Below are positions 1 through 7,898 of a stretch of DNA of 17,114 nt, in pieces; the stretch's first letter is position 1, and every line of letters starts with the position of its first letter. This DNA is from Phocaeicola_A sp963625535 (GTDB lineage: Bacteria > Bacteroidota > Bacteroidia > Bacteroidales > Bacteroidaceae). Where the stretch lies: NCBI GenBank assembly GCA_963625535.1, contig CAVFUK010000003.1, forward strand, positions 1 through 17,114, written 5' to 3'. Made by a program: the position numbers and the translations under genes. Under the pieces are notes generated by a model that worked only from the letters and a program-made list of their open reading frames with translations, was not told the origin of the DNA and did not search any database.

Positions 1-76
1 GGAGGTTGTCCTCGCTGGACGAGCAGCCTGCCACGATGAGGGCGAGAGCTGCCATTGTGAGCCATGATTTCTTCAT
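1..76 (-). CDS. N-terminus of an unidentified lipoprotein (partial, continues past the left edge)
   Basis: Only the first 25 codons lie in the window, starting from the ATG whose complement is at 74-76. The peptide begins MKKSWLTMAALALIVAGCSS: a two-lysine n-region, a hydrophobic core and a VAGC lipobox with the lipidated Cys at residue 18, followed by S/E/D residues. This is a standard lipoprotein signal peptide (signal peptidase II). In Bacteroidetes such proteins usually reach the outer membrane. Nothing of the mature domain is visible, so no function can be given. No convincing TAnnTTTG box was found directly upstream on the minus strand. Confidence 0.85.
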   Translation of the reverse strand, partial: MKKSWLTMAALALIVAGCSSSEDNL

Positions 77-303
77 GTCGTTTGAGTTTATTGTTGTGTT
101 AATCTATATGTTTACCTGTGTTTCTAATGTCCGCCCCGCCGGTGCGCTGCCCGTGGTCGCGGTGTCGGAGTCTCGTCGGTAGGCACGCCGTTGGGGGCGT
201 GGCACACCATCCGCTTCCGGGTGGCTAAGGTAGGGATTTCTCCCGAATTGGCCAAGTGCTTTGGACGAAATATTTAGTAAAAAAAATAGACTGTATTTTT
301 TCT

Positions 304-322
304 CTCGAGGGGAACCCTCGAG
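304..322. repeat. Palindrome, 8-bp arms, 3-nt loop
   Basis: Arms CTCGAGGG (304-311) and CCCTCGAG (315-322) are perfectly complementary around the loop GAA. A T-rich run precedes it on the plus strand (about 295-301), but no T-tract follows the hairpin on either strand, so it does not look like an intrinsic terminator. Confidence 0.7.
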
Positions 323-422
323 GTGTTGAAGGTCTTGTGTTTTAGGTTTTATGTTGAAGGTTGAATGGTCCTCGGTCTTTTCGTCTTCCCCGACTTCCGG
401 CTTTTTTCGAAAATCACCCCGT

Positions 423-446
423 CCCCTCTTTACCCTTAAAGAGGGG
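423..446. repeat. Palindrome, 10-bp arms, 4-nt loop
   Basis: Arms CCCCTCTTTA (423-432) and TAAAGAGGGG (437-446) are perfectly complementary around the loop CCCT. It lies 17 bases before a second, larger palindrome. Neither T-tract nor adjacent gene end supports a terminator role. Confidence 0.75.
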
Positions 447-463
447 TCCATCCCTTTCCCAAG

Positions 464-487
464 CCCTTTCCCTTCGAAGGGAAAGGG
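464..487. repeat. Perfect 24-bp palindrome
   Basis: All 12 base pairs match, centred between 475 and 476 (left arm CCCTTTCCCTTC). A partial copy of the left arm, CCCTTTCCC, sits at 452-460. With no loop it would form a cruciform or a site bound by a symmetric dimer rather than a normal RNA hairpin. It lies about 390 bases from the lipoprotein start and over 900 bases from the next gene. Confidence 0.75.
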
Positions 488-1349
488 ATGTTCACCGGCT
501 TACGCCAGATCTAAGGTATCGGCAGCGGAGCCTGTGCCCTAAAGGGCTGCCGATTTTGTTTTTCTCCGCAGCGTTGCTGCGGCTTGTCCTACAGTCTTCC
601 TCGTCCTACTGCCTTCCTTGTCTTGTTTGTAAAGATAAATGCCCGGTCGGGAAAAACTTTTTTCTTGGTCGGGGAGGTGGATTTTCCTCGTAGGGGTATT
701 TTGGGGGTGGAAATTTTCGTGGAGAATGCCGTTGAATGCTTCAATATCCCCCCTCGCTGGCGGTGCAAAACACCGCGGACACTGAGAGGAACGCACACGG
801 GGCGATGCATTTCACGGCAAATTCCGTGTCGTTCGTTGAGGGGGAAGTTCTGCCTGGCACCCACTATCGGAGGGCAAAAGCGGACTTTTGCGGCGTAGCG
901 TGCCCTCTATTCGCACTTTTCGTGGGCTCTGTGAACGGCGATTTTGGGAATTTTGCCCACTCTGAAACCTTTCGGGTAGTGGGAATGACACTTCCGATGA
1001 GATGTATCTTGTTGCTTTATAGAGAGTTAAGTCTGATGCTGTGTTGTGCTGACAAGGGATTGGTTTCGGTTTCTGTTTTCAGATGATTTTTACGAAGGTA
1101 TGCGACTCTTGCTCCTCTCTCTTCTTATATTATATATATTATTAATAATCAATAAGTTATAATGATAAGTAGGGGAGAACCTGCTAGTGTGTGTACCTTC
1201 TTTTTTCTAAGTGAAATTCGAAACTGAAGCAGCTCTGTCCTTTTGGGGTTGGTGCCACCTTCCTCCTCCACGCCCCTTCTGTGTAGGATGCATTGTCGGT
1301 ATTGGAGGCAGCACGTTCCCTCTCAGAGCCCCTATTTTTGTTCGCCAAG

Positions 1350-1383
1350 TTGGGATGGAGTGTTGTTTTTCTCACTACATTTG
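1350..1383 (+). promoter_or_regulatory. Bacteroidetes-type promoter of the DUF5686 gene
   Basis: A perfect -7 box TACATTTG is at 1376-1383. A possible -33 element TTGG is at 1350-1353 with a 22-bp spacer, slightly longer than the usual 19-21. The predicted transcript would start near 1390, leaving a leader of about 33 nt before the ATG at 1423. Confidence 0.6.
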
Positions 1384-1422
1384 CACGCGATTAGAATGAG
1401 ATGACTACCATCGGACCAAAGG

Positions 1423-3999
1423 ATGACAAACCACAGACTATACATTATTATATTAAGCATACTCACCCTGCTGCCTGCCGTGGGTAGGGCGCAGCAGATA
1501 AGGGGCGCGGTGACCGACTCGCTCACCCGGGAGTGTCTGCCCTACATCGCCGTCTACTACGACGGCAAGGGCGTGGGCACCATCACCGACAACATGGGCA
1601 ACTTCCGCATCGACGCGCACCAGGGGTGGACCGAGCTGACCTTCTCCTCCATGGGCTATGTGAAGAAGACGGTGAGGATAGACCCCGCTACCACCCGGAA
1701 GCTGAGCGTGCAGCTGGTGCCGGACGACATCGTGCTGGGCGAGGTGGTGGTGAAGCCACGGCGCGAGCGCTACCGCAAGAAGGACAACCCCGCCGTCATC
1801 ATGATGCGCAAGGTGATTGCCGCCAAGGACAGCAGCAGCCTCGACGTGAACGACTTCTACCGCTACCGTAAGTACGAGAAAATCTCCATGGCGCTGAACG
1901 ACATGACCCCCGAACGACTCAGCAGCGGACTCTACAAGAAGATGCCCTTCCTGGGCGGACAGCTGGAGGTGGACACCGTGAGCAAGCAACTGGTGGTGCC
2001 CATCTCCGTGCAGGAGACCGCCTCGGAGGTGCTCTACCGCAAGGAGCCGCGCCTGAAGAAGACCATTGTGAAGGGAATCAACAACACCGGACTCGACAAC
2101 CTCTTCGACGTGGGCGACGTGACGCAGGAGATTATGCAGGACGTGTTTGCCGACGTCAACATCTACCGCAACAACATGTACCTGCTCAAGAAGCAGTTCG
2201 TCAGCCCCATCTCCGACCAGGCCATTTCCTTCTATAAATACTACATCATGGACACGCTGATGGTGGAGCGCGACAAATGTTTCCACCTCTCCTTCGTGCC
2301 CCAGAACGCCCAGGACTTCGGCTTCACGGGCCATCTGTACGTGCTGGCCGACTCGTCGTACCAGGTGAAGAAGTGCACCATGCAGCTGCCGAGCCACACG
2401 GGCGTCAACTTCGTGGAGAACATGCGCATCTCGCAGCTCTACGGACGGCTGGGCAACGGCGCCTGGGGAGTGCTGCAGGACGACCTCTCCACCGACCTCT
2501 ATCCGCCCCTGCTGCGCCTGCAGGGCGTGCTGGTGAAGCGCACCATACGCTACAGCCACCACTCCTTCGACCCCATACCCGAGAAGGACTTCGGCAACAG
2601 CCGCACCAAGCAGACCCTGCCCGACGCCATGCTGCGCGGCAAGGACTTCTGGGCCGAGAACCGCCAGCTGCCCCTCACCGCCAAGGAGGCCAACATGGGC
2701 AACTTCGTGCGCGAGGTGGAGGAGGCCCCCAACCTGAAGATATTCATCTGGCTGCTGAAGCTCTGCGTGGAGAACTACGTGACAACCGGCTCCCAGGAGA
2801 CACCCAGCAAGGTGGACGTGGGACCGCTCAGCACCATCCTCTCGTCCAACTACGTGGACGGCGTGCGCCTGCGATTCGGAGGCACCACCACGGCCAACCT
2901 CAATCCGCACCTCTTCCTGAAGGGATTCTACGCCTACGGACTGAAGGACCACCGCTCGAAGTACAACGCCGAGCTGGAGTACAGCTTCGAGAAGAAGGCC
3001 TACATGCCCTTCGAGTTCCCACGCAACTCCGTCACCCTGGGCTACCGCTACGACGTGCAGTCGCCCGTGGACAAGTTCCTCACCCGCGACAAGGACAACA
3101 TACTCAACTCGCTGAAGTCCACCACCGTGGACCAACTCTCCTACGTGCGCAAGCTCTCCCTGGCCTATCAGTACGAGGCCTACAGCGGATTCTCCACCAA
3201 GCTGGAGCTGCGCCTCAACAACGACGAGCCCGCCGGCAAGCTGCAGTACGTCCGCTCGGGAGGCGACGGCACCGAGCTCCTCCACGACATCAGCACCACC
3301 GAGGCCGAGCTCACCCTGCGCTTCGCCCCCGGCGAGCAATACATGAACTCCAAGCAGAAACGCTACACCGTGAACCGCAACGCGCCCGTGTTCACCCTCA
3401 GCCACACCCTGGGCTTGAAGGGCGTGATGGGAGGCGACTACCGCTTCAACCTGACCGAGCTGAGCGTCTTCAAGCGCGTGTGGCTCGGCTCGTGGGGCAG
3501 GGTGGACGTGAGGCTGCGAGCCGGCGCCCAGTGGAACAAGGTGCCCTTCCCCCTGCTGCCCATGCAACAGGCCAACCTCTCGTACTTCCTGCAGCGCGGC
3601 ACCTTCAACCTGATGAACAACATGGAGTTTCTGACCGACCGCTACGCCACCGTGGACCTCGACTACGACATGAACGGCAAGCTGCTCAACCGCATCCCCC
3701 TGCTGCGTAGGCTCAAGTGGCGCGAGCACTTCAGCGTGAAAGCCCTCTGCGGCAAGCTGACGGCCAAGAACGACCCTGCGAAGAACCCCACCGACACGGA
3801 CCTGCTGCTGTTCCCCACGAGGGACGGCGTGCAGAGCAGCTTCGCCATGGACCCCCGGCGGCCCTACGTGGAGGTGAGCGCCGGCGTGCACAACATCTTC
3901 AAGATACTGCAGGTGGAGTATGTCCACCGCTTCACATACCTCGACCATCCGGACATCAACCGCGACGGTGTGAGGCTCGGCATCAAGGTCTCATTCTAA
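1423..3999 (+). CDS. DUF5686 / carboxypeptidase-like regulatory domain outer-membrane protein
   Basis: The 858-residue protein starts with a signal peptide (hydrophobic residues 6-20, likely cleaved around GRAQ at 21-24). A CarboxypepD_reg-like beta-sandwich follows at about 26-100, with IRGAVTDS, the TDNMGNFRI turn and FSSMGY typical of the N-terminal domain of Bacteroidetes outer-membrane proteins. The rest matches what I know of DUF5686, beginning about residue 121 (DNPAVIMMRKVI) and DFYRYRKYEK. The C-terminal half is rich in alternating amphipathic strands and ends LGIKVSF, a terminal Phe as expected for an outer-membrane beta-barrel. There is no TonB plug domain, so it is not a SusC-type transporter. 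Its precise role is unknown. It is first in a tight run, 17 bp before rarA. Confidence 0.85.
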   Translation: MTNHRLYIIILSILTLLPAVGRAQQIRGAVTDSLTRECLPYIAVYYDGKGVGTITDNMGNFRIDAHQGWTELTFSSMGYVKKTVRIDPATTRKLSVQLVPDDIVLGEVVVKPRRERYRKKDNPAVIMMRKVIAAKDSSSLDVNDFYRYRKYEKISMALNDMTPERLSSGLYKKMPFLGGQLEVDTVSKQLVVPISVQETASEVLYRKEPRLKKTIVKGINNTGLDNLFDVGDVTQEIMQDVFADVNIYRNNMYLLKKQFVSPISDQAISFYKYYIMDTLMVERDKCFHLSFVPQNAQDFGFTGHLYVLADSSYQVKKCTMQLPSHTGVNFVENMRISQLYGRLGNGAWGVLQDDLSTDLYPPLLRLQGVLVKRTIRYSHHSFDPIPEKDFGNSRTKQTLPDAMLRGKDFWAENRQLPLTAKEANMGNFVREVEEAPNLKIFIWLLKLCVENYVTTGSQETPSKVDVGPLSTILSSNYVDGVRLRFGGTTTANLNPHLFLKGFYAYGLKDHRSKYNAELEYSFEKKAYMPFEFPRNSVTLGYRYDVQSPVDKFLTRDKDNILNSLKSTTVDQLSYVRKLSLAYQYEAYSGFSTKLELRLNNDEPAGKLQYVRSGGDGTELLHDISTTEAELTLRFAPGEQYMNSKQKRYTVNRNAPVFTLSHTLGLKGVMGGDYRFNLTELSVFKRVWLGSWGRVDVRLRAGAQWNKVPFPLLPMQQANLSYFLQRGTFNLMNNMEFLTDRYATVDLDYDMNGKLLNRIPLLRRLKWREHFSVKALCGKLTAKNDPAKNPTDTDLLLFPTRDGVQSSFAMDPRRPYVEVSAGVHNIFKILQVEYVHRFTYLDHPDINRDGVRLGIKVSF

Positions 4000-4016
4000 A
4001 AAACAGAGCAAAGCGT

Positions 4017-5288
4017 ATGGCACAACCTCTAGCGGAACGTATGCGTCCCACGACGCTCGACGATTACATCGGTCAGACCCACCTCGTTGGCCCCGGGGCG
4101 GTGCTGCGCAAGATGATTGACGCGGGCCACATCTCCTCGTTCATCCTGTGGGGACCTCCGGGCGTGGGCAAGACCACCCTGGCGCAGATCATCGCCAACA
4201 AGCTGCAGACCCCCTTCTACACCCTCAGCGCCGTCACCTCCGGGGTGAAGGACGTGCGCGACGTGATAGACAAGGCCCGCGGCAGCCGCTTCTTCTCGCA
4301 GGCCAACCCCATACTCTTCATCGACGAGATACACCGCTTCAGCAAGTCGCAGCAGGACTCGCTGCTGGGAGCCGTGGAGAAGGGCACCATCACGCTCATA
4401 GGCGCCACCACGGAGAACCCCTCGTTCGAGGTCATCCGCCCGCTGCTCTCGCGCTGCCAACTCTACGTGCTCAAGTCGCTGGAGAAGGACGACCTGCTGG
4501 CCTTGCTCCAACGGGCCGTCAGCCGGGACGCCCTGCTGAAGGAACGCCAGGTGGTGCTGCAGGAGACCGACGCCATGCTGCGCTACTCCGGCGGCGACGC
4601 CCGCAAGCTGCTCAACATACTGGAGCTGGTGGTGGAGGCCGACAGCGAGACCCCCGTGGTCATCACCGACCAGAAGGTGGCCGAGCGCCTGCAACAGAAC
4701 CCCCTGGCCTACGACAAGGACGGCGAGATGCACTACGACATCATCTCCGCCTTCATCAAGTCCATCCGCGGCAGCGACCCCGACGGAGCCCTCTACTGGC
4801 TCGCCCGCATGATAGAGGGCGGCGAGGACCCCAAGTTCATCGCCCGCCGCCTGCTCATCTCCGCCGCCGAGGACATCGGCCTGGCGAACCCCAACGCCTT
4901 GCTGCTGGCCAACACCGCCTTCGACGCCGTCAGCAAGATAGGGTGGCCCGAGGGACGCATCCCTCTGGCCGAGGTCACCGTCTACCTGGCCACAAGCCCC
5001 AAGAGCAACTCCGCCTACATGGGCATCGGCGCGGCGCTCGACGAGGTGCGACGCTCGGGCAACCTGCCCGTGCCACTGCACCTGCGCAACGCCCCCACCA
5101 AGCTGATGAAGGAACTGGGCTACGGCAAGGACTACAAGTACGCCCACGACTACGAGGGACACTTCGTGGAGCAACAGTTCCTGCCCGACGGAGCCGAGCA
5201 CTGCCGATTCTGGCAGCCTCAGGACAACGCGGCGGAGAACAAACTGAAAGAACGCATGAAACAATTATGGAAAGAACGCTATGAATAG
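4017..5288 (+). CDS. rarA: Replication-associated recombination protein RarA (MgsA), AAA+ ATPase
   Basis: 423 residues, the usual length of this clamp-loader-like AAA+ ATPase, which acts at stalled replication forks. Visible motifs: Walker A GPPGVGKT (46-53), Walker B FIDEIHRF (101-108), sensor 1 GATTENPSF (129-137) and the arginine finger in LLSRC (R146). The C-terminal half carries typical RarA stretches such as YDIISAFIKSIRGSDPD, and SAAEDIGLANPNAL. The frame is open upstream into the DUF5686 gene, but the ATG at 4017 is chosen because MAQPLAERMRPTTLDDYIGQ is the normal family N-terminus. It sits 17 bp after the DUF5686 stop, and its last 8 bases overlap the start of the dehydrogenase, which suggests translational coupling. 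Confidence 0.97.
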   Translation: MAQPLAERMRPTTLDDYIGQTHLVGPGAVLRKMIDAGHISSFILWGPPGVGKTTLAQIIANKLQTPFYTLSAVTSGVKDVRDVIDKARGSRFFSQANPILFIDEIHRFSKSQQDSLLGAVEKGTITLIGATTENPSFEVIRPLLSRCQLYVLKSLEKDDLLALLQRAVSRDALLKERQVVLQETDAMLRYSGGDARKLLNILELVVEADSETPVVITDQKVAERLQQNPLAYDKDGEMHYDIISAFIKSIRGSDPDGALYWLARMIEGGEDPKFIARRLLISAAEDIGLANPNALLLANTAFDAVSKIGWPEGRIPLAEVTVYLATSPKSNSAYMGIGAALDEVRRSGNLPVPLHLRNAPTKLMKELGYGKDYKYAHDYEGHFVEQQFLPDGAEHCRFWQPQDNAAENKLKERMKQLWKERYE

Positions 5289-6276
5289 ACAGAACGACGA
5301 AAAGATAACCATCAAGGTGCTCGACGGCTACGTGCTCAACCGTGGCGACCTCTCGTGGGACGGCTTCCGTGCCCTGGGCGAGTGCACCATCTACGAGCGC
5401 ACCGCCCCCGAGGACGTGCTGCGCAACGCTGCCGACGCGCAGATAGTAATCACCAACAAGACCGTGCTCACGGAGCGCGAGCTGCGGGCCCTGCCCCGGC
5501 TGAGGTACATCGGCGTGCTTGCCACGGGCTACAATGTGGTGGACGTCCGCGTGGCCCGCGAACTGGGCATCGTGGTGACCAACATCCCCGCCTACAGCAC
5601 CGCCTCCGTGGCGCAGATGGTGTTTGCCCAGCTGCTCACCATCACCCAGCGCGTGGAGTACTACGCCGACCGCAACCGCGAGGGCAAGTGGGCCCGCAGC
5701 GTGGACTTCAACTACGTGGACACCGACCTCATCGAGCTGGACGGCAAGGTGATGGGCATCGTGGGCCTGGGCCACATCGGACAGGCCACGGCACGCATCG
5801 CCCAGGCCTTCGGCATGAGGGTGGTGGCCTTCACCTCCAAGCCCCAGGAGCAACTGCCCGAGGGCATCCGTCGGGTGGAGATGGACGAGCTGTTCGCCAC
5901 CGCCGACGTGGTGACGCTGCACTGCCCCCTGACCGCCGACACCCGCTACCTGGTGAACGCCCGTCGCCTGGCGCTGATGAAGCCCACGGCCATACTCATC
6001 AACACCGGCCGTGGCGACCTGGTGAACGAGCAGGACCTGGCCGACGCTCTGAACCGCGGACAGCTGCGCGCCGCCGCCGTGGACGTGCTCTCGTGCGAGC
6101 CTCCCAAGGCCGACAACCCCTTGCTCCACGCCGCCAACTGCTTCGTCACCCCACACATCGCCTGGGCCACCCGCGAGGCGCGCGTGCGGCTGATGAACAT
6201 CGCCGTGGACAACCTCCGCAGCTACCTGCAGGGGAACACTATAAATAATGTGGCACAGAAACTGGAAACAACGTAA
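5281..6276 (+). CDS. NAD-dependent D-2-hydroxyacid dehydrogenase (glycerate/hydroxypyruvate reductase-like)
   Basis: 331 residues, normal for the family. The Rossmann motif GLGHIGQ is at 162-168. The catalytic triad is complete: R244 in NTGRGDLV, E273 in DVLSCEP and H292 in TPHIAW. The N-terminal substrate domain has the family's ATGYNVVDV segment (81-89). The family reduces 2-oxoacids to D-2-hydroxyacids with NAD(P)H; overall look and length favour glycerate dehydrogenase (hydroxypyruvate reductase), but D-lactate dehydrogenase or another specificity cannot be excluded by reading. The ATG lies inside the last codons of rarA (8-bp overlap). It probably shares the transcript that starts upstream of 1423. 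Confidence 0.92.
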   Translation: MNRQNDEKITIKVLDGYVLNRGDLSWDGFRALGECTIYERTAPEDVLRNAADAQIVITNKTVLTERELRALPRLRYIGVLATGYNVVDVRVARELGIVVTNIPAYSTASVAQMVFAQLLTITQRVEYYADRNREGKWARSVDFNYVDTDLIELDGKVMGIVGLGHIGQATARIAQAFGMRVVAFTSKPQEQLPEGIRRVEMDELFATADVVTLHCPLTADTRYLVNARRLALMKPTAILINTGRGDLVNEQDLADALNRGQLRAAAVDVLSCEPPKADNPLLHAANCFVTPHIAWATREARVRLMNIAVDNLRSYLQGNTINNVAQKLETT

Positions 6277-6310
6277 CTTTTCAACCCCTCCCCGAGAGAC
6301 ACAGAACAAG

Positions 6311-6940
6311 ATGAACTTTCCGATAACCATACCCTCCTTCGGCTTCATACTGGAGTTCCTGGGAACCTTTGCCTTCGCCATCAGCGGCATCCGTCTGGCC
6401 TCCGCCAAGCGGTTCGACTGGTTTGGCGCCTACGTGGTGGGCCTTGCCACGGCCATCGGCGGCGGAACCATACGCGACATTATGCTCGACGTGGTTCCCT
6501 TCTGGATGACCGACCCCATCTACCTCATCTGCTCCGCCCTGGCGCTGGTGTGGGTGATTGTGCTGGGCAAGCGCGTCATCCGTCAGAACAACACCTTCTT
6601 CATCTTCGACGCCATCGGCCTGGCCCTCTTCACCGTCGTGGGCATGGAGAAGACGCTCAACCTGGGCTTCCCCCTGTGGGTGGCCATCATCATGGGCACC
6701 ATCACCGGCGCCGCCGGCGGTGTGTTGCGCGACATTTTCATCAACGAGATTCCCCTCATCTTCCGCAAGGAAATCTACGCCCTGGCCTGCGTGTTCGGCG
6801 GCCTCGTCTACGGCCTCTGCCAATGGCTCGGTCTCGACCTGGTGCTTACGCAGACCCTCTGCGGCGTCAGTGTCTTCGTGGTGCGCATCCTGGCCGCGAA
6901 GTACCATTGGTCGCTGCCGGTGCTCAAGGGGGAGTGCTAG
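6311..6940 (+). CDS. TRIC-type cation channel family protein (UPF0126/YicG-like)
   Basis: A 209-residue inner-membrane protein with about seven hydrophobic segments and two internal repeats, each carrying the family's glycine-rich signature: GGGTIRD at 50-56 and GAAGGVLRD at 133-141. Bacterial members are structurally related to TRIC cation channels; some relatives have been linked to glycine transport, so the substrate is not settled. The start at MNFPITIPSF is preferred because it puts the first membrane helix at the N-terminus; an in-frame ATG at 6248 would add 21 polar residues and overlap the dehydrogenase. It follows that gene by 34 bp and ends the run. Confidence 0.9.
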   Translation: MNFPITIPSFGFILEFLGTFAFAISGIRLASAKRFDWFGAYVVGLATAIGGGTIRDIMLDVVPFWMTDPIYLICSALALVWVIVLGKRVIRQNNTFFIFDAIGLALFTVVGMEKTLNLGFPLWVAIIMGTITGAAGGVLRDIFINEIPLIFRKEIYALACVFGGLVYGLCQWLGLDLVLTQTLCGVSVFVVRILAAKYHWSLPVLKGEC

Positions 6941-6983
6941 CAGAACGAAAATCGTCCCTCTCCCGAAAGTTTTTACGCTAAAA

Positions 6984-7016
6984 GTTTCGCCCTTTCGGGG
7001 GAAACCTCTACATTTG
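6984..7016 (+). promoter_or_regulatory. Promoter of the rhamnose mutarotase gene
   Basis: A perfect -7 box TACATTTG is at 7009-7016, with TTTCG at 6984-6988 as a possible -33 element (20-bp spacer). The element lies inside an inverted repeat CCCGAAAG (6962-6969)/CTTTCGGG (6992-6999) that may form a hairpin at the end of the upstream transcript. The resulting leader of roughly 95 nt could fold by pairing CCCTCCCC at 7035-7042 with GGGGGTAGGG at 7087-7096 (one mismatch). Confidence 0.55.
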
Positions 7017-7118
7017 TGCATCTATGAAATGAAACCCTCCCCGCGGGCCGTTTATCTGAGACAACCAAATGAAGGATGGTTCCCTCGGGGGTAGGGGAAA
7101 CGAAAAACGTAATGTACC

Positions 7119-7436
7119 ATGAAAAGATTCGCTTTTAAGATGTACCTCAAACCGGGGTGCGAAGAAGAGTATGCAAAGAGACACGCGGCCATCTGGCCAG
7201 AGTTGAAGAAGATGATCAAAGACTCGGGCGTGAGTGATTATTCCATTTACTGGGACAAGGACACCAACATCCTGTTCGGTGTGCAGAAGTGCGACGGCGA
7301 CACCACCAGCCAGGACACCGAGGAGGTGGACCCCATCACCCAACGTTGGTGGGACATGATGGCGGACATCATGGAGGTGAACCCCGACAACTCCCCCGTG
7401 ACCGTCCCCCTGCGTGAAGTCTTCCATATGGATTGA
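7119..7436 (+). CDS. rhaM: L-rhamnose mutarotase (RhaM family)
   Basis: 105 residues, essentially the length of E. coli RhaM (104). The match runs the whole length: EEYAKRHAAIWPEL (16-29, with Tyr18 and the catalytic His22 at the same positions as E. coli), DYSIYWDK (40-47), QRWWDMM (75-81), NPDNSPV (88-94) and EVF at the end. The enzyme interconverts alpha and beta anomers of L-rhamnose in the cytoplasm; relatives may use other sugars such as L-fucose. No rhamnose isomerase, kinase, aldolase or transporter is nearby, so the gene stands alone with its own promoter. The ATG at 7119 is the only sensible start. Confidence 0.92.
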   Translation: MKRFAFKMYLKPGCEEEYAKRHAAIWPELKKMIKDSGVSDYSIYWDKDTNILFGVQKCDGDTTSQDTEEVDPITQRWWDMMADIMEVNPDNSPVTVPLREVFHMD

Positions 7437-7828
7437 CGACTTTCCCGCAGCCTTTACTCGTTTCGCTCGAGTAAGAAGCTTTGCGGATAAGAAACTCTTC
7501 GAATAAAGAGTTCTACTGACGAGAAACTTTGCGGAAACAGTGCCGGACTTTCTGGCCTCAGCCGCAAGGCTTCTCGTTTTCGTCAGATGCCGAGTCGTTC
7601 CCCTTCACTTGCCTTCCCGCTGAATTATCTCGGCTTGCGGTGGAAACCGATTTGCCTTCCTCGTGCTCTTCCTCCTTTGTCTTTCTTCGTCCGCCTTTCT
7701 GGCTTACTTCCTCTCTTTCCCCCCTCCCTATACCTTATTATATATAGGAGATTCCCCTGCTGACAGCGAAGCGGCGGAGCGACGCCCGTCGTTAAAATCG
7801 TCCGTTTTTGATTTTTTTAATTGATTTA
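7437..7828. other. Gene-free stretch with hairpins before the carboxyltransferase gene
   Basis: Two hairpins follow the mutarotase gene: TTACTCG/CGAGTAA (7454-7460 with 7468-7474) and AACTCTT/AAGAGTT (7493-7499 with 7506-7512). A short direct repeat close to GAAnCTTTGCGGA flanks the second hairpin (about 7476-7487 and 7523-7535). No T-tract follows either stem, so a termination role is uncertain. A 72-codon open frame at 7529-7747 shows no family features, and I do not call it. The interval also holds the 18-bp element at 7731-7748. Confidence 0.55.
7731..7748 (+). repeat. 18-bp AT-rich element, copy 1 of 2
   Basis: TACCTTATTATATATAGG occurs here and again exactly at 16886-16903. This copy also contains a small inverted repeat, CCTATA (7727-7732) and TATAGG (7743-7748). 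A long pyrimidine tract lies immediately upstream. A shorter match, TATATATAGG, is at 10618-10627. Function unknown. Confidence 0.6.
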
Positions 7829-7860
7829 TTTCGGATGGTGGCGGGGAATGACTACTTTTG
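7829..7860 (+). promoter_or_regulatory. Promoter of the carboxyltransferase-type gene
   Basis: A perfect -7 box TACTTTTG is at 7853-7860, preceded at about 20 bp by TTTCG (7829-7833) as a likely -33 element. The transcript would start near 7867, giving a leader of about 32 nt. Confidence 0.65.
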
Positions 7861-7898
7861 TAAAGTAGAACGTAAAATATACCTCAAATAACTAACGT

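Larger units (their letters stand above)
77..1422. other. 1.35-kb gene-free stretch between divergent genes
   Basis: No frame here has a credible start, ribosome site or recognisable protein; the small open frames overlap each other on both strands and look like chance. It holds three strong palindromes (304-322, 423-446, 464-487), weaker stems (CACGCC/GGCGTG at 184-201, CACGG/CCGTG at 813-828, GCAAAAG/CTTTTGC at 874-891), an AT-rich tract near 1120-1160 preceded by a pyrimidine run, and the promoter of the gene at 1423. The first ~200 bases next to the lipoprotein are GC-rich and could form a structured 5' leader on the minus strand, but I could not match them to a known riboswitch class. 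Confidence 0.6.

Noticed and set aside
77..290. Cobalamin or similar riboswitch before the lipoprotein
   Set aside because: A few GC-rich stretches are suggestive, but I could not find the conserved core motifs.
104..1086. Several small overlapping frames on both strands
   Set aside because: They overlap each other, cross palindromes and show no family features.
1453..3948. An 831-codon open frame on the minus strand, opposite the DUF5686 gene
   Set aside because: It is antisense to a well-supported gene, full of His, Val and Gly runs typical of a reverse shadow of GC-rich codons, and resembles no family.
3717..4016. A 100-codon N-terminal extension of RarA
   Set aside because: It overlaps the DUF5686 gene out of frame, is Arg/Pro-rich and unlike RarA; the ATG at 4017 gives the normal N-terminus.
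4029..5264. A 411-codon minus-strand frame opposite rarA
   Set aside because: Same shadow composition; rarA motifs on the plus strand are complete.
7529..7747. A 72-codon plus-strand frame after the mutarotase
   Set aside because: Composition is Ser/Pro/Phe-rich with no motif, and no good ribosome site or relative is apparent.
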